A stretch of DNA of 5,998 bases from Rubrobacter sp. (GCA_019247245.1 JAFAPF010000443.1:1-5998), one strand, 5' to 3'; counted from the stretch's first letter, positions 1 to 5,625 are shown. Numbers and translations are program-made. Notes: generated by a model from the letters alone, not told the origin.

Positions 1-1
1 G

Positions 2-127
2 TACGTCACGGTCGTATATAAGGGTGTGCGTGTGAACTTTCTCAAGGGTTCGGAGGATGTGCGCTGGGATAGCATAGAGGCGGCCCGACAAGCTGGCGAA
101 GCTACGTTGGCAACGCCCAAATGGTAA
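2..127 (+). CDS. C-terminal fragment of an unidentified protein, cut by the left window edge
   Basis: The second plus-strand frame is open from the first bases to a TAA at 125-127. It gives 41 residues that begin YVTVVYKGVRVNF and end ATLATPKW. The alternation of hydrophobic and polar residues followed by a helical-looking stretch (SIEAARQAGEA) reads like the end of a real protein rather than random translation. No start codon lies in the window, so the gene continues to the left. I do not recognise the family and assign no function. A possible intrinsic terminator follows about 60 bases after the stop, which supports this being a true gene end. The overlapping minus-strand open frame at 102-326 has no protein-like character and was dropped. 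Confidence 0.45.
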   Translation, partial: YVTVVYKGVRVNFLKGSEDVRWDSIEAARQAGEATLATPKW

Positions 128-187
128 GAATACTAACGTAACGTGCACTTGTTGCGCCAGGGCAAATCGACGATGGTTCTGTTACAT

Positions 188-219
188 AGCCCGCTCGCTC
201 AAGGTGTAAAGCGGGTTTT
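188..219 (+). terminator. possible intrinsic terminator after the left-edge gene
   Basis: CCCGCT at 190-195 pairs with AGCGGG at 210-215, and the stem can extend by a G-T and an A-T pair. TTTT follows at 216-219. The 14-base loop is large and the T-run is short, so this is a weak to moderate candidate. It lies about 60 bases past the stop codon at 127. Confidence 0.4.
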
Positions 220-417
220 AGGAACTCATGGCCGTAACAAGTCACACCACAACGTATAGCAGTGGTGGATAAAGACACGAGAAGGCTTATATGCTTAGCT
301 AGCCGTAGTGCTGTCTCATAACTCATTGAGTTTGCTAAGTTTGGTACTTTGATTTTGGTATGGGTTTTGGAACAGTTTGGTAAGCGTAAAACCGCTAGTT
401 TTTAGCGGGTGGAGAAG
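220..417. other. gene-free stretch with a short TTTGGTA repeat cluster
   Basis: I see no convincing gene here, and the stretch is visibly richer in A and T than guaA. TTTGGTA occurs at 340-346, 354-360 and 376-382, with a variant TTTGCTA at 331-337. The spacing is irregular (9, 14 and 22 bases) and the strand is T-rich, so the copies may be chance. Nothing else points to a replication origin or a regulator site. Confidence 0.3.
392..408 (-). terminator. possible minus-strand hairpin terminator
   Basis: CCGCTA at 392-397 pairs perfectly with TAGCGG at 403-408 around a 5-base loop. Read on the minus strand, the stem is followed by TTTTAC, as in a short intrinsic terminator. It sits just outside the left end of the MITE-like element and would stop leftward transcription. 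The stem is only 6 pairs long. Confidence 0.3.
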
Positions 418-448
418 TGTACCGAAAACGGTCCAGCCTGTTGAAAAA
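418..448 (+). repeat. left terminal inverted repeat of the MITE-like element
   Basis: Begins TGTACCGAAAACGGTCC and ends GTTGAAAAA, and is the exact reverse complement of 558-588. It contains the small palindrome ACCG-AAAA-CGGT, which could itself fold. Of the next bases inwards only some match (450, 451, 453 and 454), so the perfect arm stops at 448. Confidence 0.85.
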
Positions 449-557
449 CTCCTTCGCACCCTTTTCTGACCCTGTTTCAGGGGCTGACAACCCTGTTCTG
501 TGTTGTTTTGGTCTCGTTTAGGACTCGTTTTGGAGCACCGACCGGTCCGACAACGAC

Positions 558-588
558 TTTTTCAACAGGCTGGACCGTTTTCGGTACA
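558..588 (-). repeat. right terminal inverted repeat of the MITE-like element
   Basis: Begins TTTTTCAACAGG and ends TTTTCGGTACA, matching 418-448 in inverted orientation without a mismatch. Sequence identity stops sharply at 589, which places the right edge of the element at 584-588, depending on where the TA target bases are assigned. Confidence 0.85.
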
Positions 589-597
589 TACGGCGGT

Positions 598-652
598 GTG
601 TCTCACGAATGCGAACTTGTTGGCTTATGAGACACGTGGCCCGTGAATTCAC
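598..652. other. short inverted repeats beside the MITE-like element
   Basis: GTGTCTCA at 598-605 pairs with TGAGACAC at 628-635 across a 22-base loop. Just beyond it, 643-652 is the perfect 10-base palindrome GTGAATTCAC. No T-run follows the hairpin, so it is not a standard terminator. It could be an operator-like site, an old insertion end or chance. No gene clearly starts from it. Confidence 0.3.
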
Positions 653-836
653 TTGGTGCCCCGACGTATCCACCAAAGAAATGCCACTATGCCACCCACC
701 ATAGTCCAAATGAAACCCTTAGACACAACGAGGAACGTGCCTACCGGAAGGTAAGCACCAGGATGACTTGCCCTACAGTATGGCCGAAAAGCGCCAGACC
801 GATTCCCACAGTGATGATGGTGATCACGGCATTCGC
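649..836 (-). pseudogene. possible remains of a small two-helix membrane protein
   Basis: Two overlapping minus-strand frames carry adjacent hydrophobic segments. The first (about 836 down to 741) reads AVITIITVGIGLALFGHTVG and ends soon after in a stop. The second (about 741 down to 649) reads FIWTMVGGIVAFLWWIRRGTK followed by TGA. A single-base shift near 745-755 would join them into a protein with two membrane helices and a basic tail, a common small-protein layout. Against this, the first segment is antisense to the start of the plus-strand pseudogene, in the same codon register. Hydrophobic antisense of a hydrophilic frame is expected, so that part could be an artefact. The second segment has no such competing gene. 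I do not recognise a family. Confidence 0.3.
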
Positions 837-1650
837 TCCCCAGCACCGGTGGTTCCTGGCCTCGAACAGCCTGAAGACTGGGAAGCGCACCGCGCTGGCG
901 TGCTTGAAAGCCTCTCGCCAGAGGGGCACCTAGAGAATATTCTCGCCGAGCGGGTCGCGCTCATGTCGTGGCGATTGCACCGTGTGACACGCTATGAGCG
1001 AGAGACCATAGCGCTTTACAGGAGAGGGTAGAGGAAGACCTGGCAGAGCGTCGACGTTTCGACGTCTTAGCGGGCGAGCATCCCGAAGACGTGCGCAGAG
1101 CCTACGAGACCACCCGAAAGACCCAGCGCCTACTCAACAAGCTGCCTCCGCTCCCCGATGATAAGCGCCTCTCCGCTGAAGATGCAAAGTCGATTCTTTG
1201 GGCTGTGGGCGCTGGGTAGACGAAGAGGTAGAGCTGGAAGAGGAGATAAGTATTCCCAGTGTCTCTGAGCCGATGGATTTAGAGACCCTAGAGCAGTACG
1301 ATGTCTCATGGACTGTCTCACTAGTGAGGGAAGGCATCTCTGCCATCTCTTCAAGTGCTGGCGAGACACCGGAGAAGCTCCTGGAAGCGCCGCTACAGAA
1401 GCAGCACCCCGAGAAGTAAAATGGGCAAAGTAAGGTCGAAGCGGTAGAGCGAGACCTAAAGAATATGGCTCGGGAGCAGCTTTTGCCTGATGAGAAAAAT
1501 GAGAAGACCCTTGAGAAGATCGCCCGCTACGAGGCCCATCTCTCCCGTCAGCTCTATCAGGCGATGCATGAACTCGAAGCCCTACAGACCAAGCAGACTG
1601 GGGGCGCCGCTCCTCTAGCCCGCCTCGGCGTGCAGGGCCTAGAAAGCTAA
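780..1650 (+). pseudogene. broken gene for a helical hypothetical protein of about 290 residues
   Basis: Three consecutive reading frames together give one coherent protein. Frame one runs from ATG 780 (or TTG 768) to about 1015 and includes HGIRSPAPVVPGLE and a helical stretch with LAERVALMSWRLHRV. It stops at 1029-1031. The product continues one base back (LQERVEEDLAERRRFDVLAG to KSILWAV) until a TAG at 1217-1219. Another shift of the same kind near 1204-1213 continues with WVDEEVELEEEISIPSVSE and VSWTVSLVREGISAI. An in-frame TAA at 1417-1419 then interrupts it. The same frame resumes with VEAVERDLKNMAREQLLPDE and KIARYEAHLSRQLYQAMHEL, ending at 1648-1650. From memory, Rubrobacter and some other bacteria have proteins with an HG-rich start, a W-R-L helix and a C-terminal RYEAHLSR-LY-ALHELE helix. 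Their function is unknown to me. The acidic, strongly helical composition fits a soluble protein. Two deletions plus a nonsense codon argue for decay rather than programmed frameshifting. Sequencing error is the main alternative. Confidence 0.75.
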
Positions 1651-1691
1651 AACTGCCAAACAAACTATAGACGCAAGCTCTTCGGCTAAGT

Positions 1692-2453
1692 TCATTGTTC
1701 AGCTACCCCTCCGGTCCTGTCCAGTACCCTCTCGAAAGCATCTGGTCCTACCTGCACACCTGAGGAGAAGGGATACTCTATGGTATGGATCGTATAGAGC
1801 GAAAGAGCTACCACCACCGTCAATAGGGTGACCCTCACCATGTATAGCCGGGGAGTGTCCATCTCAAAAAGATAGGTGAAAGCTACCGTGATTATTCCCA
1901 ATATCACCATGGCAGCCCATATCAGAGGGGGTACTCCCTCCTGGCTCGCGAGCAGGCGAAGCCCCCTGTTCTCTTCTAGCTCGTCGACTTTCGTTAGCAT
2001 CCGAGCGTAAAGTTCTTGCTCGGCCATCGTCTGGGGTTCGAACCCATCGATACTTTCTCGAAGTTTGTCTGCAGCGTTTTGCGCATCTTGGTTGGCTTGG
2101 CCTCGTGCTAGAAGGGGCCATTCCTCATCTACTACTGCCTCGGCATACGACCGAGCTTGTTGTTGAAGCTGGTTCCTATTGGATTCTGGAAGCTGGGTGG
2201 CAAGTCGGTAAAGTGCCTCCACGTTGCCAGCTTCACGTGCGGTAGTTGCCCAAGCCGTGTCGAGCTGCTCCCATACGAGGAAGATCCCGAAGGCAGCCAC
2301 TATCCCGAACACGATAGCAATAGCATGGTGGATGGTGCTGGTAGCTTCGTTGTGCGATTTGAGGTGTTCTAAAGGCACCAAACGCCGTACCAAGATCAGC
2401 CCTGCGAGCGCAACCACTATCGACAGCAAAACAACTAGACCACCCAAAAGCAA
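1692..2453 (-). CDS. DUF4239-type (bestrophin-like) integral membrane protein
   Basis: This 253-residue protein has the DUF4239 layout: two N-terminal membrane helices (about residues 4-22 and 43-61), a long hydrophilic, mostly helical central region (about 62-175), two more membrane helices (about 176-196 and 206-222), and a short tail with the PFSSGVQVGPDAFERVL motif at 228-244. HNE at 34-36, between helices 1 and 2, also fits the family. The fold is related to bestrophin channels, but no transport function has been shown that I know of, so channel activity is speculative. The start is uncertain. TTG at 2453-2451 is the only standard start codon near the first helix, yet the GGAGG element lies 15 bases upstream of it. 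The frame is open further up to 2483 with residues DIST before the helix, and an ATA at 2462-2460 sits 6 bases from GGAGG. It converges with the plus-strand pseudogene, with 41 bases between them and no clear terminator. Apart from the start it appears intact. Confidence 0.85.
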   Translation of the reverse strand: MLLGGLVVLLSIVVALAGLILVRRLVPLEHLKSHNEATSTIHHAIAIVFGIVAAFGIFLVWEQLDTAWATTAREAGNVEALYRLATQLPESNRNQLQQQARSYAEAVVDEEWPLLARGQANQDAQNAADKLRESIDGFEPQTMAEQELYARMLTKVDELEENRGLRLLASQEGVPPLIWAAMVILGIITVAFTYLFEMDTPRLYMVRVTLLTVVVALSLYTIHTIEYPFSSGVQVGPDAFERVLDRTGGVAEQ

Positions 2454-2468
2454 AGTGCTTATATCAAG

Positions 2469-2473
2469 CCTCC
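2469..2473 (-). promoter_or_regulatory. Shine-Dalgarno sequence GGAGG of the DUF4239 gene
   Basis: CCTCC on the plus strand reads GGAGG on the minus strand. It is 15 bases before TTG 2453 and 6 bases before the in-frame ATA at 2462-2460. The optimal spacing therefore favours initiation near 2462, possibly at a rare or mutated start codon. Confidence 0.5.
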
Positions 2474-2479
2474 ACTTCT

Positions 2480-2554
2480 CTACTCAATCTCGACCACCAG
2501 GTACAACATGCCAGCCAGCCCAGCAGCTACCCCACCCCAGCTGATTAGATTCAA
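2480..2554 (-). pseudogene. possible N-terminal remnant of a small membrane protein
   Basis: A minus-strand frame from TTG 2554 reads NLISWGGVAAGLAGMLYLVV, then EIE and a TAG at 2480-2482. It resembles the first membrane helix of a larger protein cut off by a stop. It has no strong ribosome binding site and only 24 codons. It could be a tiny hydrophobic peptide, the relic of a gene upstream of the DUF4239 gene, or chance. No family is recognised. Confidence 0.2.
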
Positions 2555-3051
2555 AGACGGTATCTACTATGATTCTTTCCTTACTACTATCAGTTCTGCC
2601 ACTGAGCGCATGATGATACTACGCTAAGTTAAGCACAGCTTATCTTTGTGCTAGGCTTCCTTTTTTGAGATAGCTGATCAGAGAATCCCATTGTGTGAAG
2701 AGCTCTGCCCTCTTCTGCTTCGGGACGAACCTGAGCGGTAGCCCATCTCCTACAGGTGCAAGCTCAGCTTAGAGCTCTGTTTGGGTATTTTGCCTCCAAG
2801 ATCTTGCCCACTACTCATATTATTGGTAGTAGTGTTATTAAGGTGTATAGACTGTTGCCCTAGGCGGCATGTACTACCCTCCCGCGTAGATCTTTCAAAA
2901 GCCTTAGGTCGCTTCTATACCCCGTGACTTCTCCGTATAGGGCATTTAGCAAACTTTTTATCTGCAGTTTACTTTCCTTTAACCCGTCTCAAGAGTCGGT
3001 CCTCTATCATTGAAGCGCGTTGATAAGTGCCACTCTGTCGACGGCCAGGGG
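2555..3051. other. gene-free stretch of about 500 bases with several small hairpins
   Basis: No frame on either strand gives a believable protein, and stops are frequent. Several short stems fall in a row: AGCACA 2632-2637 with TGTGCT 2647-2652; GAAGAG 2697-2702 with CTCTTC 2710-2715; CCTG 2730-2733 with CAGG 2753-2756 plus an inner TAG/CTA; AGCTC 2761-2765 with GAGCT 2772-2776; CACTACT 2809-2815 with AGTAGTG 2828-2834; and CTATAC 2915-2920 with GTATAG 2935-2940. The 2809-2834 hairpin is followed by TTATT, a poor terminator tail. The promoters of the divergent genes on either side should lie here, but I see no clear -35/-10 pair. A small RNA is possible but unproven. Confidence 0.35.
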
Positions 3052-3052
3052 G

Positions 3053-3059
3053 AAGGAGG
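3053..3059 (+). promoter_or_regulatory. strong Shine-Dalgarno sequence AAGGAGG
   Basis: A full AAGGAGG ends 6 bases before GTG 3066-3068. This selects that GTG over the upstream in-frame ATG at 3027, whose extra 13 residues look non-coding. Confidence 0.8.
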
Positions 3060-3065
3060 GCAGGG

Positions 3066-3356
3066 GTGCAAATCATTGAGCGCCTCGCCGCGCACTACGA
3101 TGTTCAAGAGCTGGAGGAGTTTGCCAGGACCTACCGGTGGTGCCCCGAGTTCGTTGTGCTCGAGTGCGCTTGCGGCAAGAAGGCTACCCACAAGAGGTTA
3201 GATCTCCTGGCCTCGGTGTCTACCTGCGAATGCGGTGCGGATCATACGGCGGATATCCGCGGGGGGTTGGGCACCCCGCTGATAGATGAGGATGAAGTCG
3301 CTCGCCACCCCTGGCGCCACTGGCACTCCTGCGAGGACGCTGGGATACCCTTTTGA
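3066..3356 (+). CDS. small cysteine-rich putative zinc-binding protein, 96 residues
   Basis: The GTG start at 3066 was chosen because of the AAGGAGG 6 bases upstream. The protein begins MQIIERLAAHYDVQELEEFA, an amphipathic helical N-terminus. Next comes YRWCPEF (C26) and two CxCG knuckles: CACG at 34-37 and CECG at 54-57, the second followed by H60. The spacing C-x-C-G-x16-C-x-C-G suggests a zinc ribbon or similar metal site. The tail is rich in histidine and tryptophan (RHPWRHWHSCED, 80-91), with H81, H85, H87 and C89 as further possible ligands. There is no signal peptide or membrane segment, so it is probably cytoplasmic. The family is not one I can name, and a DNA- or RNA-binding role would be a guess. 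The start, the strong ribosome site and the ordered motif make it a convincing gene. The next gene follows after 22 bases, so the two may share a transcript. Confidence 0.7.
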   Translation: MQIIERLAAHYDVQELEEFARTYRWCPEFVVLECACGKKATHKRLDLLASVSTCECGADHTADIRGGLGTPLIDEDEVARHPWRHWHSCEDAGIPF

Positions 3357-3378
3357 GTGTAAAGGAAGCGGTCGAAAA

Positions 3379-3561
3379 ATGACCGATAACCACCGTGAAC
3401 CTTGGGGGTTTAGTACTTTGAAGACGATGAGTAAAGAAGAGGAAGCCCTAGCGCTGTTGCATCGAGCCCTACCTCCTAAACAGTGGTTTTTTCGGCGGCT
3501 ATGGTCGAAGTTACCCAAAGGAAAAGAGAAGGACACTGCTCTAAGCAAGTTCCGTAAGTAG
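3379..3561 (+). CDS. small basic hypothetical protein, 60 residues
   Basis: An ATG at 3379 has AGGAAG at 3363-3368, about 10 bases upstream, which is acceptable spacing. An internal ATG at 3427 (45 residues) is the alternative but has no good ribosome site. The product has a polar start (MTDNHREPWGF), a helical acidic stretch (SKEEEALALLHRAL) and a basic C-terminal half with PKQWFFRRLWSKLPKGKEKD, ending in SKFRK. It has no membrane helix or cysteine motif. The basic, aromatic tail could bind nucleic acid or a membrane surface, but this is a guess. It follows the CxCG gene by 22 bases on the same strand, and a possible terminator comes after it, so a two-gene operon is likely if both are real. 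No family is recognised. Confidence 0.45.
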   Translation: MTDNHREPWGFSTLKTMSKEEEALALLHRALPPKQWFFRRLWSKLPKGKEKDTALSKFRK

Positions 3562-3569
3562 GTCTACCC

Positions 3570-3610
3570 GGTGATAAAACCCGGCCTGATGTTGTCACCC
3601 TACGGGGTTT
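3570..3610 (+). terminator. possible terminator after the two small genes
   Basis: Two mutually exclusive stems can form: GGTGA 3570-3574 with TCACC 3595-3599, and AAACCC 3577-3582 with GGGTTT 3605-3610. The second ends in TTT and is followed by GTTCTATTT. On the minus strand the same stem ends in GGGTTTTAT, so it could act in both directions. The stems are short and the loops long, so confidence is low. Confidence 0.3.
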
Positions 3611-3803
3611 GTTCTATTTAACGCCCGCAGGAAACCCAGGAAGCATACTGTTCTTAGAGTAAGATCGTCGTTGCCGTCATGACTCCCACGCCAATAAGAT
3701 GGGCTTATCGCTTGTCATACCTGAGGGCGTGGGGTTCCCGGTAGCCCCGTTTGAAAGCAATTCGCCTTCTTGGCGGAACTGCTCCTTAAGACGAGGAGTG
3801 CTA
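3611..3803. other. non-coding stretch with a nested inverted repeat
   Basis: CCCACGCC at 3685-3692 pairs exactly with GGCGTGGG at 3726-3733. Inside the loop, ATAAG at about 3694-3698 pairs with CTTAT at about 3704-3708. No T-run follows, and no gene is clearly connected. The plus-strand open frame starting at 3699 lacks protein-like sequence until about 3804. The structure could be the remains of an insertion sequence end, since a transposase-like relic follows. Confidence 0.3.
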
Positions 3804-3933
3804 GCCTGCTATTCTTACGCGCTTGCCTACCAACTGATCGAGAAGGTCTTCTCGAATATCAAATGCTCGCGAATGCGGCGCGAAGAGCGATGCTAATGAA
3901 GCTATAGCCACGGCACCAGCATCCATTGTTAAA
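3804..3933 (+). pseudogene. decayed C-terminus of an IS5-type transposase
   Basis: The plus-strand frame ending at 3896 contains ACYSYALAYQLIEKVFSNIK. In IS5-type DDE transposases the C-terminal signature is Y-x2-R-x3-E-x6-K, usually in a context like LYRQRNLIERFFNKLK. The E-x6-K part is present here (E of LIEK, then K of SNIK), with the tyrosine nearby. The arginine seems lost to a short deletion. After the stop another frame reads ANEAIATAPASIV, which resembles the hydrophobic tail seen in these proteins. The DDE aspartates and all N-terminal sequence are missing, and no flanking inverted repeats were identified. The resemblance is partial and judged by eye, so this is a suggestion. The near-palindrome TCGAGAAG-GT-CTTCTCGA at 3838-3855 lies inside it. 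Confidence 0.3.
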
Positions 3934-3950
3934 CCGCGAGACGTTCGCGG
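3934..3950 (-). terminator. possible terminator of the guaB3-guaA transcript
   Basis: CCGCGA at 3934-3939 pairs perfectly with TCGCGG at 3945-3950 around a 5-base loop. On the minus strand it is followed by TTTAAC. The stem is GC-rich, but the T-run is only three bases. It lies about 140 bases after the guaA stop, with no other minus-strand gene between. Confidence 0.35.
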
Positions 3951-4091
3951 CTGGTTCGCTCACTAAGGGCATAAAGCTGAGGATAGCGATTGTGATCCCT
4001 GCTTTACGCGCGGCGAACGTGCGCTGTTGGGATGTCCTGTTTGCGGTAAAGCGGAAAGCGCCTACCAGACCTTCTCCCGACGGTGCCGCGC

Positions 4092-5612
4092 TCACTCCCA
4101 CTCGATGGTACCCGGCGGCTTGCTGGTGATATCAAGTACCACCCGGTTGACACCGGAGACCTCGTTTATTATACGGTTGCTGATGCGCTCCAGAAGCTCG
4201 TAGGGTAGCCGCGCCCAGTCCGCCGTCATCGCGTCGTCGCTCGTCACGGCTCGGATGACGATAGGGTAGGCGTAGGTGCGAGCGTCTCCCATGACGCCCA
4301 CAGAATGTATAGCCGGCAAGACCGCGAAGCTCTGCCAGAGCTCACGGTATAACCCGGCGTTCCTTATCTCGTCCTGCAGGACGAAATCGGCCTTGCGCAG
4401 GATCTCCAGTCGCTCGGCCGTGACGTCTCCTATAACCCTAATAGCAAGCCCTGGACCCGGGAACGGCTGACGCCACACCATACGCTCGGACATCCCCAGC
4501 TCAGCCGCCACTACCCTTACCTCATCCTTGAACAGGTTCCTCAACGGCTCGACGAGGTCGAGATCCATTATCTCCGGTAGCCCTCCAACATTGTGATGGC
4601 TCTTAATGCGAGCGGCATCGCGGGTGCCGCTCTCGATCACGTCGGAGTAGAGCGTACCCTGCACTAGGAACTTGGCGTCCTCTATGAGAGAAGCCTCCTC
4701 CTCGAACGTACGGATAAACTCCTCGCCGATAATCTTGCGCTTCGCCTCTGGGTCGGTAACTCGCGCGAGCTTGTCCAGGAAGCGCTCCTGCGCCTCGACG
4801 TGTACGAGGGGCATCTCCGAGTTCTTCCCGAACGCCTCGGTGACTTGTTCGGCCTCGTTGTGCCTTAAAAGGCCGTGATCAACAAACACGCATGTCAGAT
4901 TGTCGCCGATCGCTCGGTGCACCAGCATTGCCGCCGTCGCCGAGTCGACGCCCCCAGACAGGCCGCAGATCGCCTTCGCGTCCCCAACTTGCTCCCTTAT
5001 CTTCTCGACCGTGTCGGTAATGATGTTGACCGGCGTCCAATCAGGAGTGCAGCCACAGGCCTCAAAGAGGAAGTTCTTGAGGATTTCCATACCGTACTCG
5101 GTGTGCCTGACCTCCGGATGAAACTGCACCCCGAAGAAGCCCTTGCTTTGCTCCTCGAAGGCTATGATAGGCACGGAAGAAGTCTCGGCAGTAACGGCGA
5201 AGCCTTCGGGAGCGGCGAAGACGGCATCGCCGTGGCTCGTCCAGGCCCGTTGCTCCTCGGGTGTGCCCATGAAGAGCATGCCGTGCTCCTTCACCCGTAG
5301 GTCCGAGCGGCCGTACTCTCTTATTTGTGTGGCCCCGACCTTCCCACCCAGCTCGAGCGCCATAAGCTGCATCCCGTAACAGATGCCCAAGGTAGGCATG
5401 CCCAGATCGAAGAGCCTCCCATCCACGCGTGGCGCCTCTTTCCCGTAGACGCTGTTCGGCCCGCCGGAGAGGACAATCCCTTCAGGCTCGCGCGCTATGA
5501 TCTCTTCGACAGGCGCGTCAAAGGGAACGAGTTCAGAGTAGACGCGCGCTTCGCGGACACGACGGGCGATGAGTTGAGCGTACTGGCCGCCGAAGTCGAG
5601 GACGAGGATCAA
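4092..5612 (-). CDS. guaA: GMP synthase (glutamine-hydrolysing)
   Basis: GuaA converts XMP to GMP using ATP and glutamine, the last step of de novo guanine nucleotide synthesis in the cytoplasm. The protein has 506 residues, within the usual range of just over 500. The N-terminal class I glutamine amidotransferase starts [20 protein letters not shown]. It has the nucleophile C78 in GICYGMQ and the rest of the triad, H165 and E167, in FHPE. The ATP pyrophosphatase domain has the P-loop SGGVDS at 219-224. The C-terminal dimerisation domain carries [15 protein letters not shown] (381-395) and ends [11 protein letters not shown], typical of the family. All key residues are present, so the enzyme should be active. 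The start codon is TTG at 5612-5610. A TAA lies in frame at 5621-5619, and the next methionine, M81, is beyond the catalytic cysteine, so TTG is the only sensible start. The ribosome site is weak (AGAG just after the upstream stop). The gene follows guaB3 by 13 bases and is probably cotranscribed and translationally coupled with it. Confidence 0.98.
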   Translation of the reverse strand: MILVLDFGGQYAQLIARRVREARVYSELVPFDAPVEEIIAREPEGIVLSGGPNSVYGKEAPRVDGRLFDLGMPTLGICYGMQLMALELGGKVGATQIREYGRSDLRVKEHGMLFMGTPEEQRAWTSHGDAVFAAPEGFAVTAETSSVPIIAFEEQSKGFFGVQFHPEVRHTEYGMEILKNFLFEACGCTPDWTPVNIITDTVEKIREQVGDAKAICGLSGGVDSATAAMLVHRAIGDNLTCVFVDHGLLRHNEAEQVTEAFGKNSEMPLVHVEAQERFLDKLARVTDPEAKRKIIGEEFIRTFEEEASLIEDAKFLVQGTLYSDVIESGTRDAARIKSHHNVGGLPEIMDLDLVEPLRNLFKDEVRVVAAELGMSERMVWRQPFPGPGLAIRVIGDVTAERLEILRKADFVLQDEIRNAGLYRELWQSFAVLPAIHSVGVMGDARTYAYPIVIRAVTSDDAMTADWARLPYELLERISNRIINEVSGVNRVVLDITSKPPGTIEWE

Positions 5613-5625
5613 AGGATATTACTCT

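Larger units (their letters stand above)
418..588. mobile_element. MITE-like element with perfect 31-base inverted ends
   Basis: Bases 418-448 are the exact reverse complement of 558-588 (31 of 31), with only scattered matches further inwards. The 109-base interior has no plausible coding frame. It contains a small hairpin, CCCTG at 470-474 with CAGGG at 478-482. The ends include the string CAGCCTGTTGAAAAA, which resembles terminal sequences I associate with several insertion sequence families. TA flanks both sides (420-421 and 585-586), so the element may be a 163-base core at 422-584 with a TA target duplication inserted in a TGTACA site. A TA duplication is typical of the IS630/Tc1 group, but the family is not established here. 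With no transposase it would be non-autonomous: either a MITE or a deletion derivative of a larger element. The structure is certain, the mobile interpretation is inferred. Confidence 0.7.

Noticed and set aside
230..242. GCCGTAACAAG resembles the 3' end of 16S rRNA.
   Set aside because: The match is only about ten bases, and neither the anti-Shine-Dalgarno tail nor any other conserved 16S segment is nearby.
643..933. Plus-strand open frame of 96 codons.
   Set aside because: It overlaps the pseudogene in another frame and its composition is not protein-like.
1005..1031. Possible programmed -1 frameshift joining the first two parts of the pseudogene.
   Set aside because: There is no classic slippery heptamer at the junction, and a second shift and a nonsense codon downstream make simple decay more likely.
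1130..1663. Long minus-strand open frame of 177 codons.
   Set aside because: Its low-complexity, serine- and arginine-rich product is antisense to the pseudogene, whose plus-strand frames give a coherent protein.
2034..2050. GGGGTTCGAACCCA resembles the T-arm of a tRNA.
   Set aside because: It lies inside the intact DUF4239 gene, where it encodes part of DGFEPQT, and no acceptor, D or anticodon arm fits around it.
2757..2810. AGCTCAGCTTAGAGC looks like a tRNA D-arm.
   Set aside because: No T-arm of the GGTTCGA type, no acceptor stem pairing and no anticodon arm are found at the right distances.
3859..4101. Minus-strand open frame of 80 codons just after guaA.
   Set aside because: No ribosome site or recognisable domain. 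It contains the guaA-downstream hairpin and runs antisense to the transposase relic. A decayed gene cannot be excluded, but the support is too weak.
4875..5300. Plus-strand open frame of 141 codons, and similar frames within 4276-5696.
   Set aside because: All are antisense shadows of guaA and guaB3, which have complete family motifs.
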